Shown one piece after another: positions 1 through 9,774 of a stretch of 64,000 bases of DNA (within the stretch, counting starts at the first letter, position 1; each line of letters opens with the position of its first letter). The position numbers were made by a program, and so were the translations under genes. Under the pieces are notes generated by a model. That model was not told the origin of the DNA. It was given only the letters and a program-made list of their open reading frames with translations, and searched no databases. Source of the DNA: Caryophanales bacterium (lineage in GTDB: Bacteria; Bacillota_I; Bacilli_A; RF39; UBA660); the NCBI GenBank assembly GCA_016288795.1, contig JAEELI010000002.1:62001-126000 (forward strand). The letters run 5' to 3'.

Positions 1-93
1 ATATGCTTCACCTTTCATTTAATTATTATAAATTAAGATTATTTTATACACAAGATTATTCTCAAAAATGTTGAAAACTTATTGCTTTTGTTG

Positions 94-117
94 AAAAAAG
101 AAAAGCATATGCTTTTC
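94..117 (-). terminator. Terminator after the VanY-type gene
   Basis: A perfect palindrome (GAAAAGCATATGCTTTTC at 100-117) overlaps the end of the gene read on the minus strand and is followed in that direction by a T-rich run. It ends transcription of the carboxypeptidase gene. Confidence 0.65.
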
Positions 118-1559
118 TATTTGTATTGACTTGTTATTCCAAAATAAGACTCTAAAGTTATCCAATTACCATCATTATATAATTTAGTTGCTAAATCCTC
201 CCCAACATATCTTAAATGCCATGATTCATACTTATAACCTGTTTCATTACTTTTTCCCTGAGGATATCTAATAATAAATCCATATTTATATGCATTATCA
301 TTTAACCATATTGCTGGAGGCGTTCCATCAAATGCACTAGTTATACAAGAGTATCCTTTGTGGCAAATGTCCACGGCTAATCCTGTTTGATGCTCAGAAT
401 GACCAGGACGTGCTGAATATGTATCTGCTTTTGTTTGGCCATCTCTTTTAACATAACTATTATAAAGGCTCTTTTGGGTTTTATAAGATCTAAAACCACT
501 TCCTATAGACATAGAATCAAATCCAGCTTCCTTAGCAGCAGCAAACAATTCATCAACTTTATTTTTAACAGTTGAGTTTAAACCTGGATTATATGAATCT
601 GGTAAAGAATAAGTTTTATTAACAACTAAAACTCCATTTATATAGGTAATACCATTTTTAGTCACTGCACTATACCCCTTGGAAGTTGTCCAACTTTTAT
701 CTTCATTTTTTGGAGGTTTTATCTCAACTTTCTTGGGCTCTACCACTAAGGTAAAATCAACTTCCTTAGAATTTCCACTAGAATCCTTTGCTACATATTT
801 CAATTTATAGGTTCCAGCTTTTTTAATATTGTATTTACCATCTATTTTAGCTTCTATTTTTTCTTTAGAATTATCAGTAACTATAACACCTTTTAATAAG
901 TCAACTTTATCTCCTTCAGTAACAGTTATCTTATCTTTAAACTTTATTTCTGGTGGATTAGTATCTACAACTTTAACTTTAGCCTCTTTAGTAATATTAT
1001 TTTTATTTTTATCTTTAAAACTTAAAGTTATTTTATTTTCCCCCAAACTATCAAAACTTACTTTTTTATTCTTATTTATTTGTTCACAATTGACAACACT
1101 TTCCACAAATGATGATAGTGCATATTTTTCATTAATTTCTAACACATTTTCTTTTTTTAAATTAACTTCAACCTTAGATTGATTAAAATATGCCAAGGAA
1201 GAAGTTGATATTATTCCTAAAGCCGATAAAATAATAATTATCATTCTTAAAGGATTTTTTTCTTTTTTTATTTCCTCTATAGTTGTTTCTATATTAATAT
1301 TCTCTTTTTTAGGCACACTTTTTTTAGCAGTATTTTTCTTTTTAACTGTCTTAGAACTAGTTTTTGTTTGCGTAGTTTTGCCTTTATTTTTAGAACTAAC
1401 ATTTTTATTAGTTCCGGTTTTCTTCTTTGTTTTAGTAGTGCCTTTACTTGTTACCTTTTTAGAACTAGAACTTTTCTTTTTAGGTGACTTGCTATTATTA
1501 TTTTTAGGTGAACTACTTTTTTTAGTCTTATTTACTTTCTTTTTAACATTTTCAGCCAT
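117..1559 (-). CDS. Membrane-anchored D-Ala-D-Ala carboxypeptidase (M15/VanY type)
   Basis: This 480-residue protein trims peptidoglycan stem peptides at the cell surface. The first ~100 residues are almost only Lys, Ser, Thr and Asn in short repeats and should be cytoplasmic. One membrane segment follows at about 104-125. Next comes a DUF5011-like Ig domain (about 205-275, with the GTYKLKYVAKDSSGN pattern). The C-terminal M15 domain has the zinc motifs SEHQTGLAVD (about 385-395) and ESWH (about 445). The start has an AGAGGGA ribosome site. The basic tail is an unusual fusion that could bind nucleic acid or acidic partners. The neighbour at 1603 has the same Ig domain. Family call firm; the tail's role is unknown. 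Confidence 0.9.
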   Translation of the reverse strand: MAENVKKKVNKTKKSSSPKNNNSKSPKKKSSSSKKVTSKGTTKTKKKTGTNKNVSSKNKGKTTQTKTSSKTVKKKNTAKKSVPKKENINIETTIEEIKKEKNPLRMIIIILSALGIISTSSLAYFNQSKVEVNLKKENVLEINEKYALSSFVESVVNCEQINKNKKVSFDSLGENKITLSFKDKNKNNITKEAKVKVVDTNPPEIKFKDKITVTEGDKVDLLKGVIVTDNSKEKIEAKIDGKYNIKKAGTYKLKYVAKDSSGNSKEVDFTLVVEPKKVEIKPPKNEDKSWTTSKGYSAVTKNGITYINGVLVVNKTYSLPDSYNPGLNSTVKNKVDELFAAAKEAGFDSMSIGSGFRSYKTQKSLYNSYVKRDGQTKADTYSARPGHSEHQTGLAVDICHKGYSCITSAFDGTPPAIWLNDNAYKYGFIIRYPQGKSNETGYKYESWHLRYVGEDLATKLYNDGNWITLESYFGITSQYK

Positions 1560-1602
1560 AATGTCCCTCTAATCAAAATTTAATATAACAAAATAACTAT
1601 CA

Positions 1603-2667
1603 TTAATCAATATCATTATTCCAAGGATTTTTTGGAGACGGATCAGTCGGATCCCAACCGCGAGAGGAACTATCAACATCTATTTTTATTGCTGCAGGTT
1701 TTGTTACTCCTTCAGGTAAAGAATCGCTTTCAATTATTTCTATTGTAGTTCCTGGAGCTATATTTTCATATATCCACTTTGCATCTTTTACTGCCAAACG
1801 AACACATCCATGCGATGCCAAATCACCTAGTTTATTATATTCTTTATAGCTAAGCATGTTCCAATCCCCACCCTTTGCAGGTCTACCATTATAAGGAACT
1901 GAATGAAACCAAATAGATTTATAGATTCGAGTCGCATATCTTCCATATGCCCCACCCGAGAAAGAAATTACTTCTGTTTTAGTGCTAGTAGTAAATACCC
2001 CAACTGGAGTGGCATTCCCTGCCGAGACTACAAACACCCTTCTCAACTTTGTATATTCTCCATTTTTATCTTTATAATAAATCATTAAAGTATTTTGAGT
2101 TTTATTAAGAATGACATAATAGGCATCTGGAGATGGAATTATTTTCTTTTCTTCAACCACAAGATTAAATTCTTCAGTTGTTTTATTACCACTTGAATCT
2201 TCAGCATTTAGTTGCATTTTATATGTTCCAACTTTTTCTATATTGTAATTTCCAATTAATATTGGTTTTATTGTTTCTTGAGAATTATCTACAACAGTTA
2301 TGTCTTTTAATATATCTACATTAGAATCTTCCTCAACTATTAGTTCTTTTTTAAAGTTTATTATTGGATTTTCTTCATCAACAACTTGAACTTTTACTTT
2401 TTTATTTTTTAAAACACCAAATCCATTCTTATATTTTATAGTAATTGTTTTTGTTCCTAAAGAATCAAAGTATATCTCTTCATCTTTATTTATAACACTA
2501 TCCACAACCATATCACTAACAAATTCTTTAACTTTATGTAAAGTATTAATTCCAACAGAATTATTTTTAGAAATATTAGCGACAACAACATTAATATTAT
2601 TGTATAAAAGCATAGAAAGACATGCAATTAACAGAATTATTAATACTAAGCTAATTACTCTCTTCAT
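1603..2667 (-). CDS. Membrane-anchored L,D-transpeptidase (YkuD) with Ig-like domain
   Basis: This 354-residue protein cross-links or modifies peptidoglycan outside the membrane. It has an N-terminal membrane anchor (about 5-25), a DUF5011-like Ig domain (about 90-170, GTYKMQLNAEDSSGNKTT) close to that of the gene downstream, and a YkuD domain ending in SHGCVR (catalytic Cys near residue 286) with a conserved His in the WFHS segment. A short Pro/Ser tail follows. It lies 44 bases upstream of the VanY-type gene on the same strand, so the two wall enzymes are probably co-transcribed. An AGGTGA ribosome site supports the start. Confidence 0.92.
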   Translation of the reverse strand: MKRVISLVLIILLIACLSMLLYNNINVVVANISKNNSVGINTLHKVKEFVSDMVVDSVINKDEEIYFDSLGTKTITIKYKNGFGVLKNKKVKVQVVDEENPIINFKKELIVEEDSNVDILKDITVVDNSQETIKPILIGNYNIEKVGTYKMQLNAEDSSGNKTTEEFNLVVEEKKIIPSPDAYYVILNKTQNTLMIYYKDKNGEYTKLRRVFVVSAGNATPVGVFTTSTKTEVISFSGGAYGRYATRIYKSIWFHSVPYNGRPAKGGDWNMLSYKEYNKLGDLASHGCVRLAVKDAKWIYENIAPGTTIEIIESDSLPEGVTKPAAIKIDVDSSSRGWDPTDPSPKNPWNNDID

Positions 2668-2762
2668 ATGCTCACCTACTATACTAATACTATATCATTT
2701 AATACGGCAAGTTTACATTCGCAATATAAATGTAATGACAATTTTACAGTTAATTAACACAC

Positions 2763-2790
2763 AAAAGACACTGACTAAACAGTGTCTTTT
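2763..2790 (-). terminator. Terminator overlapping the leuS stop codon
   Basis: The inverted repeat AAAAGACACTG / CAGTGTCTTTT has the leuS TAG in its loop. Read on the minus strand it forms a strong hairpin with a short T run. Confidence 0.75.
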
Positions 2791-5192
2791 GCAACTATGT
2801 TAACAATCTTGTTTGGAACAACTATTGTTTTAACAATTTCTTTGTATTGCAAATGTTTTTGAACATTTGCCTCAGCTAAAGCTTTTTTTATTATTTCATC
2901 TTTATCTTCATCTTTAGCTATTAATATTTCTCCTCTTAATTTCCCGTTAACTTGGATACCAATTTTAAATTCTTTATCTATTGTTTTTTCTTCATTATAA
3001 ACTGGCCAAGCGCTTTCACAAATAGGTTTATAACCTATTTGTTCATTTAATTCCTCAGTGATATGAGGCGCTATGGGATTAAGTAAAGTTAACAACAAAC
3101 GATAATCCTCTTTAGTAATAGATTCTTTTTCATCATAACTATTAGCTAAAATCATTAAACTTGATATTGCGGTATTATAACCCATATTCATAATATCATT
3201 TTCTACTTTTTTAATAGTTTTATTTTGATTAACTTCTAAGTCTTCGCTAAATCCTTCTTTATCATTTATTTTATCTTTTAATCTAATTATTTTATCGACA
3301 AACCTTTTACATCCTTTTAACGAATCTGTGCTCCATGGAGCTGCCAATTGATAATCTCCCATAAATAATTCATAAATACGTAGTGTATCAGCCCCATACT
3401 CTTTAACTATATCATCTGGATTTATAACATTGCCTTTACTCTTACTCATTTTTTGATTATCAGGGCCCAAGACCATTCCATGAGACACTCTTGTCCAAAT
3501 CATTTCACTATTAGGAACCAAACCTATATTATATAAGAATTGAACCCAGAATCTAGCATATAATAAGTGTCTTGCTGTATGTTCCATTCCTCCATTATAC
3601 CAATCTACTTTGCCCCAATATTTCATAGCGTCCATTGAAGCAAATTCTTTATCATTGTTTGGATCCATAAATCTTAAGAAATACCAACTAGATCCTGCCC
3701 AGTTTGGCATTGTATCAGTTTCTCTTTTAGCATCTCCACCACACTTAGGGCATTTACAATTAACCCATTCCGTTATATTTGCTAACGGACTTTCACCATC
3801 TTCAGTAGGCTCATATTCTGCAACATCAGGCAAAAGAAGTGGTAAATCTTTTTCATCCATTGGAACCCAACCACATTTTGGACAATTAATCATTGGAATT
3901 GGCTCTCCCCAAAATCTTTGACGCGAGAATATCCAATCACGCATTTTATAGTTATTAGTCTTACGAGCAATTCCCTTCTTAACTAAATAATCTGTTATCT
4001 TTTCTTTTGCTTCTAAAACAGTTAAACCATTAAAATCACCACTATTGATTAAGTGCGAATTACTTTCTAAATATTCTCCTTTTTCATAAGCTTTCTCCTT
4101 GGTATCTTTACCATCTATAACTTGAATCATTTCAATATTATGTTCAATAGCGTATTCAAAATCTCTTTGATCATGACTAGGGACAGCCATTACTGCTCCA
4201 GTTCCATAATCGCCTAAAACAAAATCTCCCAAAAATATTGGAACTTCTTTGCCATTAACCGGATTAATTGCTTTAATACCTTTAACTAAGACACCAGTTT
4301 TACCTTTATTCAATTCCGTTCTATCCATATTTGACTTAGTTAATGTTTCTTTAATATAATCTTCAACTTCTTTTTTATTCTCAACTCTAGGCATTAATTC
4401 TTGAATTAATTTGCCATCTGGCGCTAAGACAAAGAATGTAATTCCATAGATAGTTTCAATACAAGTTGTAAATATTGAGAATTTTCCTCCTCCGACTATA
4501 TCAATATCTACTTCTACGCCTTCGCTTTTACCAATCCAATTAATTTGACCTAATTTAACCTTAGGAGCAAAGTTTGTATCATCCAAGCCTTTTAATAAGC
4601 TTTCTGAGTAATCACTCATTTTTAACATCCATTGGCTTTTTTTCTTTTGAACAACTTTGCTACCACATCTTTCACATACTCCCCCAGCTGCATCTTCATT
4701 AGATAAAACACTTTTACATGTAGGACACCAGTTAACAGGAATAGTTTCTTTATAAGCCATGCCATGTTTATAAAACTCTAAAAATTGCCATTGAGTCCAT
4801 TTATAATACTCTGGATCAGTAGTTGAAAACTCTCTGGACCAATCGAATGAAAAACCTAAAGATTTCATTTGTGCTTTAAATGTTTTAATATTTTCTTTAA
4901 CAGCTTCTTTAGGATGAATATGATTTTTAATTGCATATTGTTCGGCTGGGGCACCAAAAGCATCCCAACCCATTGGATATAAAACATTATATCCTTGTAA
5001 GCGCATCATTCTGGCTATTGCATCTTGAGCTGTATATCCTCTGACATGGCCAACATGTAATCCTGAACCACTAGGATAAGGAAATTCTACTAAAATATAA
5101 TAATGTTTCTTTTTATCACCGTTGTTGGCTTTAAAGGTTTCTTTTTCATCCCAATAATCTTGCCATTTTTTCTCTATAACTTTAAAATTCAT
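2775..5192 (-). CDS. leuS: Leucyl-tRNA synthetase
   Basis: LeuS charges tRNA-Leu in the cytoplasm. The 805-residue length is normal for the bacterial form. Visible features are the class I HVGH signature (residues 46-49, in SGSGLHVGHVRGYT), a zinc-binding Cys region (CPTC...CERC, about 155-175), the CP1 editing domain, and KMSKSKGN in the C-terminal part of the catalytic core. The start ATG shares one base with the stop of the upstream 127-residue gene (TAATG), so the two are translationally coupled. Transcription is controlled by the T-box leader at 5583-5772. Confidence 0.98.
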   Translation of the reverse strand: MNFKVIEKKWQDYWDEKETFKANNGDKKKHYYILVEFPYPSGSGLHVGHVRGYTAQDAIARMMRLQGYNVLYPMGWDAFGAPAEQYAIKNHIHPKEAVKENIKTFKAQMKSLGFSFDWSREFSTTDPEYYKWTQWQFLEFYKHGMAYKETIPVNWCPTCKSVLSNEDAAGGVCERCGSKVVQKKKSQWMLKMSDYSESLLKGLDDTNFAPKVKLGQINWIGKSEGVEVDIDIVGGGKFSIFTTCIETIYGITFFVLAPDGKLIQELMPRVENKKEVEDYIKETLTKSNMDRTELNKGKTGVLVKGIKAINPVNGKEVPIFLGDFVLGDYGTGAVMAVPSHDQRDFEYAIEHNIEMIQVIDGKDTKEKAYEKGEYLESNSHLINSGDFNGLTVLEAKEKITDYLVKKGIARKTNNYKMRDWIFSRQRFWGEPIPMINCPKCGWVPMDEKDLPLLLPDVAEYEPTEDGESPLANITEWVNCKCPKCGGDAKRETDTMPNWAGSSWYFLRFMDPNNDKEFASMDAMKYWGKVDWYNGGMEHTARHLLYARFWVQFLYNIGLVPNSEMIWTRVSHGMVLGPDNQKMSKSKGNVINPDDIVKEYGADTLRIYELFMGDYQLAAPWSTDSLKGCKRFVDKIIRLKDKINDKEGFSEDLEVNQNKTIKKVENDIMNMGYNTAISSLMILANSYDEKESITKEDYRLLLTLLNPIAPHITEELNEQIGYKPICESAWPVYNEEKTIDKEFKIGIQVNGKLRGEILIAKDEDKDEIIKKALAEANVQKHLQYKEIVKTIVVPNKIVNIVAKDTV

Positions 5193-5575
5193 TATTTTGT
5201 CATTCCTTTCTTGACTAAGCGTCTACCTAATATTTCATACATTGAGTAAATTAATGCAAATAATAATATAAAACCAATTAGTAATTTAAGAAGAATAAAG
5301 ATATTTAAAACTAACATTATAACTATAACTGTAGACATAATAAAGGCATTTATTAAAGATATCTCTATTAATAAATAATGCATATTTAATTTACTCTTAT
5401 CCAAATTAAATTTAGCAACTAAGTATGATATCTCCATTAGTTCATTATTCTTTTTGCTCTCCTTTTTACCCAAGTATTTTTTCAAATACCTTCTCTTTAC
5501 TAAAAAATAATCTACTAAGAATATAATTAATAGTAAAACTAAAAATACTATTATAGAAGCTTCCCTTTTATCCAT
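5192..5575 (-). CDS. Small membrane protein of the leuS operon
   Basis: This 127-residue protein has an N-terminal membrane helix (about 8-26), a basic loop with several KK pairs, and two further helices (about 68-90 and 93-112). I do not recognise the family. It is the first gene after the T-box and overlaps leuS by one base, so it is expressed when uncharged tRNA-Leu accumulates. A leucine or peptide transport accessory role is possible, but nothing in the sequence proves it. Confidence 0.8.
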   Translation of the reverse strand: MDKREASIIVFLVLLLIIFLVDYFLVKRRYLKKYLGKKESKKNNELMEISYLVAKFNLDKSKLNMHYLLIEISLINAFIMSTVIVIMLVLNIFILLKLLIGFILLFALIYSMYEILGRRLVKKGMTK

Positions 5576-5582
5576 AATTCCT

Positions 5583-5772
5583 CCTAAATAAAAAAGATGG
5601 TTCCCAAAGGGTGAGATAAACTCACGGTACCACCTTTATTTTTTGCTCAATGTCTATATAGCGACTAACCTAACACATCCAAAAGCAAGTTCATAATATT
5701 TTCTTATTAGTTTTCACCAGCCACTAACTCTCTATAAAAGAATAATATTACTAATACTCTTTCTTCATCTGC
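5583..5772 (-). promoter_or_regulatory. T-box riboswitch, leucine type
   Basis: Read on the minus strand the leader has the T-box core AAAGGTGGTACCGTG, followed by a terminator hairpin that pairs GGTGGTACC with GGGAACCATC and ends in T6. A GAA-CTT segment upstream fits a specifier loop with the Leu codon CUU. It controls the 127-residue membrane gene and leuS by sensing uncharged tRNA-Leu. Confidence 0.9.
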
Positions 5773-5778
5773 GCTTTT

Positions 5779-5807
5779 ATTATATTAAATTTGCTCAATA
5801 TATTCAA
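5779..5807 (-). promoter_or_regulatory. Promoter of the T-box operon, inside the GH31 3' end
   Basis: On the minus strand TTGAAT (5802-5807) and TATAAT (5779-5784) are 17 bases apart. The -35 box lies within the last codons of the GH31 gene. Confidence 0.75.
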
Positions 5808-8196
5808 GAAGTTTAATAAACATTTTTATAAATACTTCTCTTAAACCAACACTTCTTAATTTTCTAATTGCTATTCTCTTTCGATTAATTGGTTCTTCTC
5901 CAAATATGATTGCTGCAATTCTTTCCTTTAAATATGTCTCTATTTTTAAATCATTAATAATTTCATTAATATCTTCGTTGACAATTCTAACTGCATCTAT
6001 TTCGATATTATTTCCCATGCAACTAATATTTAGTTGCTTTTTAGTATCTACATTCTTAATATCTATAATAAAGTCATTATCATCTACATATGATTTAAAT
6101 CCTTCCATCTTTTTGCCATTAATATCTACTGCTACTTTTTCTGGCTCTCTAGTATTTCTAAATCTAATGCGATAATCTCTATTATCAGGAATTATACCTG
6201 TTTTTCCCTCAACTGGTTGAATAGTCAATTGATAATTATCACTAGCATAATTGAAATCTATTGTATTAATAACATAGAAACCTTCTTCATATAGTGATGA
6301 ATAGCCATCATCTTCATATAATCGATAAATGTTACTCTTTCCAGGGAAAATTTGTATTTCCATTCTCTTAGGAGAAGAAGTATCATTCAAATTATCTTTA
6401 ATAATACTCAAAGGAACTATTGATCCTGCTTTAGCAAACACTGGATAATCTTCATCTTTATAGAATGATATATATCTTTTGTTTCCTACAAACTTCTTAC
6501 CAGTTTTAAAATCATACCATATTCCTTTAGGTAGGAATATCTTTTCTACACTTCTATTCATGACTTCGTCTTTAGGTTTAGTAATCGGAGCCACTAATAA
6601 CTCGGTGCCAAAATAATATTCATTTTTGTAATCAGGTTCATCGACTAATTCCGGATAATAATAATATAATGGTTGAATTACTGGTAAAAAATTAGTTCTA
6701 TATTTATATCCCTCAGTGTATAAATAAGGAATTAGTCTATGTCTTAATTCACAATACTCTTTAACGATAGTATATGTTTTCATATCCCAACGCCATGGTT
6801 CTCTTTTATAATATATTCCTCTTCGAGAACTAAATCTAAATATTGGACTAAATGTTGAAAACTCGACATATCGCAAATATAATTCGCTATCTTCAACTCC
6901 GTTTTTGTATCCACCAACATCATGACTCCACCAAGAAAGTCCAATGTTACTAGCACTGGAATTAAATGATGGAAGATATTTTAAAGTTTTCCAACCAACT
7001 TGAGTTTCCCCAGAATAATGAACTGGATATAAATGAGATGCTTTACCACCATTTCTAGATAATAACATACCTCTTTTATCTTGAAATTTTTTATAATCAT
7101 TAAAATGATAATAATCTAAAATTCTAGTAGTTAATTCATCTTGACTATCTATCCAAAAGAAATCTACTCCAGTTTCATATAATGGTTCAATTAAATTTTT
7201 AAAATAACTAATAATAAAATCTGAGTTTAGAACTTTGAAAGGAATAACATTTCCTTTTTCAATGCCCAAATCTTCACACATCTTTGAGTATCCTTCATTC
7301 ATATCATTGATACCCTCAATTCCATCAAGATTTAGGCCAATTCTAACTCCAATTTCATGCATATATTTTGTAAAATCCTTAGGATTTGGAAACAATTTAT
7401 TATTAAATGTATAACCTGTTTTATATAAATTATAATTGCTTGCATCCTTTTTATGCCAAAATTCACTAAGTAATAAAACAGATAAAGGAATTTCATGTTT
7501 ATTAAAGGCTTGAACCAATTTCTTGGTGTCTTCATAACTATATATTTGATCTTTATTCCACCATATACCTAAAGCATATCTTGGTATTAAAGGTGGTTCT
7601 CCAGTTAAAGTAAAGTAATCTTTTAAACATAACCCAAAATCTCTTCTATAAATGAATAAGTAAAAATCTTGATATTTTTTATCACTAGGCTCTAATAAAC
7701 CATCTTTATTAATACGCATAGAGCGAGAATCATCTAAGTAAGCAAATCCGTCAGTTGAATACAAGCCTTTTCCTAAAGGGGTATCATAACCATACTCTTC
7801 TAGACTAAAAGCGCTTCCTTTAAAGTTTCTTGCTTCCGGATGATTTACATACCATATTCTATCAGTATTAACTAATTTAACTTTCAAATTAGAATCCGGA
7901 GCAAAAGATGGCCCCTTAAATGGTTTTTCTTTAGCATATTGTAAAACAAAGTATTTGGTAGTTATAACTAAAAATTTATCATCTTGCTCAGTTTTTATTT
8001 TAGGAGAGTTTGAAAACGTTCTATTATGAACTAATTCAGTCGCGCCATCATAAAACTTTCCGTCTAGAGAATATTCAAAACGGATTAAACGATCAGTTAA
8101 AATAGTAATACGATAATTAACCCCTTTAAAGGTATATTTACTATCACTAATTAGCTTTTCTGCATCAATTTTAAAATGATCACCTAAACTAGCCAT
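5785..8196 (-). CDS. Glycoside hydrolase family 31 (alpha-glucosidase/alpha-xylosidase type)
   Basis: This 803-residue enzyme should cleave alpha-linked glucosides or xylosides. The (beta/alpha)8 core spans about 200-540, with beta-sandwich domains on either side. The nucleophile segment is FFWIDSQDE (Asp350). The SWWSHDVGGY motif of this GH31 branch follows. At the usual acid/base position (SGD in most relatives) the sequence reads SGE, so Glu397 replaces Asp. No signal peptide is seen, so it probably acts in the cytoplasm on imported sugars. The AGGAGAAGGT site supports the start. No transporter is adjacent. The family is firm; the exact substrate is not. Confidence 0.93.
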   Translation of the reverse strand: MASLGDHFKIDAEKLISDSKYTFKGVNYRITILTDRLIRFEYSLDGKFYDGATELVHNRTFSNSPKIKTEQDDKFLVITTKYFVLQYAKEKPFKGPSFAPDSNLKVKLVNTDRIWYVNHPEARNFKGSAFSLEEYGYDTPLGKGLYSTDGFAYLDDSRSMRINKDGLLEPSDKKYQDFYLFIYRRDFGLCLKDYFTLTGEPPLIPRYALGIWWNKDQIYSYEDTKKLVQAFNKHEIPLSVLLLSEFWHKKDASNYNLYKTGYTFNNKLFPNPKDFTKYMHEIGVRIGLNLDGIEGINDMNEGYSKMCEDLGIEKGNVIPFKVLNSDFIISYFKNLIEPLYETGVDFFWIDSQDELTTRILDYYHFNDYKKFQDKRGMLLSRNGGKASHLYPVHYSGETQVGWKTLKYLPSFNSSASNIGLSWWSHDVGGYKNGVEDSELYLRYVEFSTFSPIFRFSSRRGIYYKREPWRWDMKTYTIVKEYCELRHRLIPYLYTEGYKYRTNFLPVIQPLYYYYPELVDEPDYKNEYYFGTELLVAPITKPKDEVMNRSVEKIFLPKGIWYDFKTGKKFVGNKRYISFYKDEDYPVFAKAGSIVPLSIIKDNLNDTSSPKRMEIQIFPGKSNIYRLYEDDGYSSLYEEGFYVINTIDFNYASDNYQLTIQPVEGKTGIIPDNRDYRIRFRNTREPEKVAVDINGKKMEGFKSYVDDNDFIIDIKNVDTKKQLNISCMGNNIEIDAVRIVNEDINEIINDLKIETYLKERIAAIIFGEEPINRKRIAIRKLRSVGLREVFIKMFIKLLEYIEQI

Positions 8197-8248
8197 AACC
8201 TACCTTCTCCTATTATATAGGATATCAAAAATGCAAGATTTTTTCAAT

Positions 8249-8269
8249 AAAAAAGAGATTATTAATCTC
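8249..8269 (-). terminator. Weak terminator after the 112-residue gene
   Basis: GAGATTATTAATCTC read on the minus strand is followed by T6. The loop is short. Confidence 0.5.
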
Positions 8270-8278
8270 AATAAAATA

Positions 8279-8617
8279 CTAATCGAAATATAATGTGCAA
8301 TATGCTGTCCCATCACTAGTTATCGTTATTTTATTGCTATTAGCGCTAAAAGGAACATTTACTATATCGCCATTATTATTTAAACACACTGATTTCGTTG
8401 TATTTAGAGTTTTTCCTGTTGGAAAAGTTTCATTATTATATCTAATATAACTACCATTTTGTTTAACATATATAGCTATTCCATTTTGTTTCATAGCAAG
8501 TTTTTTTAATTCTAACCTATTTTGATGAGTTTTATACAATAGAAAAGCACAACATAATGAAATAATTATGAATATACAAGATAATATTACTTTATGATGA
8601 CTGATAATATTTTTCAT
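8279..8617 (-). CDS. Small exported or membrane-anchored protein, unknown
   Basis: This 112-residue protein has one hydrophobic helix (about 10-30, with two Cys) followed by a short extracellular part rich in Asn, Ser and Thr. Two more Cys (SVCLNN, AYCTLYFD) could form a disulfide. The family is not recognised. The end resembles the Cys-containing repeat ends (VTCKFYF) of the exported proteins at 31710 and 35216, which suggests a shared surface module. A GTGAGAT site supports the start. Confidence 0.7.
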   Translation of the reverse strand: MKNIISHHKVILSCIFIIISLCCAFLLYKTHQNRLELKKLAMKQNGIAIYVKQNGSYIRYNNETFPTGKTLNTTKSVCLNNNGDIVNVPFSANSNKITITSDGTAYCTLYFD

Positions 8618-8691
8618 TAAATCTCACTTTCTATTCTATATGTTAAGTATAAACTAATAAAAAAAAATAATCAACAATTAAAAAGAATAAG

Positions 8692-9774
8692 TTAATTAAA
8701 CTTATCCTTCATTTCTTCTAAAAACTTTTCATTATCAAAGTAATCTATTTTCATGTGTTTTCTAACATCTTCCAAAGTCTCATTTGCTTTTTTATTAGCA
8801 ATCTCAGTTCCTTTTTTCAATACATCATATACATAATCTAAATCTTTAACCAATTCTTCTCTCTTTTCTCTAATAGGTTTGATTGTATCACATAAAATGT
8901 TAGCTAAGAACTTTTTAATTGTTACATCTCCTAAACCACCTTTTTGATAATGACTTTTTAATTCATCTAAACTGTTATACTCTGGCAAATACTTAGCAAA
9001 ATCTTCAGGTGAACAAAATACATCTAAATAAGTAAAAACAACGTTTCCTTCGATTTTGCCTGGGTCCGTTACTTTAATATGATCAGGATCTGTATACATT
9101 TGCATTACTTTTTTTCTAATATCTTCTTCACTATCGTCTAAATATATACAATTACCTAAGCTTTTACTCATTTTGCTCTTTCCATCAATTCCAGGTAATC
9201 TTTTAGCAGTCTTACTTTCTGGCAGTAATTCCTTAGGCTCAACTAAAGTTTCTCCATAAATTCTATTAAATGAATGAACTATTTCTCTTGCTTGTTCAAT
9301 CATTGGTAATTGATCTTCACCTACTGGTATAGTTGTAGCTTTAAATGCAGTGATATCAGCTGTTTGACTAACCGGATAATTTAAAAATCCAGAAGGAATA
9401 GATTCTTCAAATCCTCTTAGACCCAATTCTTGTTTAACAGTCGGATTACGATACAATCTTGATACTGTAACTAAATTCATATAATAAAAAGTTAACTCTG
9501 TTAATGCTGGTATTTGAGATTGAATAAAAATATGAGTTTTTTCTGGATCAATTCCACACGCCAAATAAAATAGTGCCACTTCTAAAACATTATCACGAAC
9601 TTTATCTGGATTATCAAAGTTATCAGTTAATGCTTGACTATCTGCAATCATCAAATATATTTCGTCATAATCACCGCTATTTTGTAATTTAACTCGATTT
9701 CTTAAAGAACCAACGTAGTGCCCTAAGTGAAGTTTTCCTGTTGGTCTATCACCAGTTAAAATTATCTTTTTCAT
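8692..9774 (-). CDS. trpS: Tryptophanyl-tRNA synthetase
   Basis: TrpS charges tRNA-Trp. The 360-residue form starts at the ATG at 9774, which has a good AAGGTGAT site; a longer reading adds 11 unlikely residues. The class I HLGH signature is at residues 16-19 (in GDRPTGKLHLGHYVGS) and KMSKS lies in GKSKMSKSLGN. The GDRPTG form of the N-terminal loop fits TrpS rather than TyrS. It is divergent from murE, with a 93-base shared promoter region that shows no T-box. Confidence 0.96.
   Translation of the reverse strand: MKKIILTGDRPTGKLHLGHYVGSLRNRVKLQNSGDYDEIYLMIADSQALTDNFDNPDKVRDNVLEVALFYLACGIDPEKTHIFIQSQIPALTELTFYYMNLVTVSRLYRNPTVKQELGLRGFEESIPSGFLNYPVSQTADITAFKATTIPVGEDQLPMIEQAREIVHSFNRIYGETLVEPKELLPESKTAKRLPGIDGKSKMSKSLGNCIYLDDSEEDIRKKVMQMYTDPDHIKVTDPGKIEGNVVFTYLDVFCSPEDFAKYLPEYNSLDELKSHYQKGGLGDVTIKKFLANILCDTIKPIREKREELVKDLDYVYDVLKKGTEIANKKANETLEDVRKHMKIDYFDNEKFLEEMKDKFN

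Noticed and set aside
829-1572. Plus-strand frames inside the VanY-type gene
   Set aside because: They are the complement of its low-complexity Lys/Ser tail and Ig domain, without ribosome sites.
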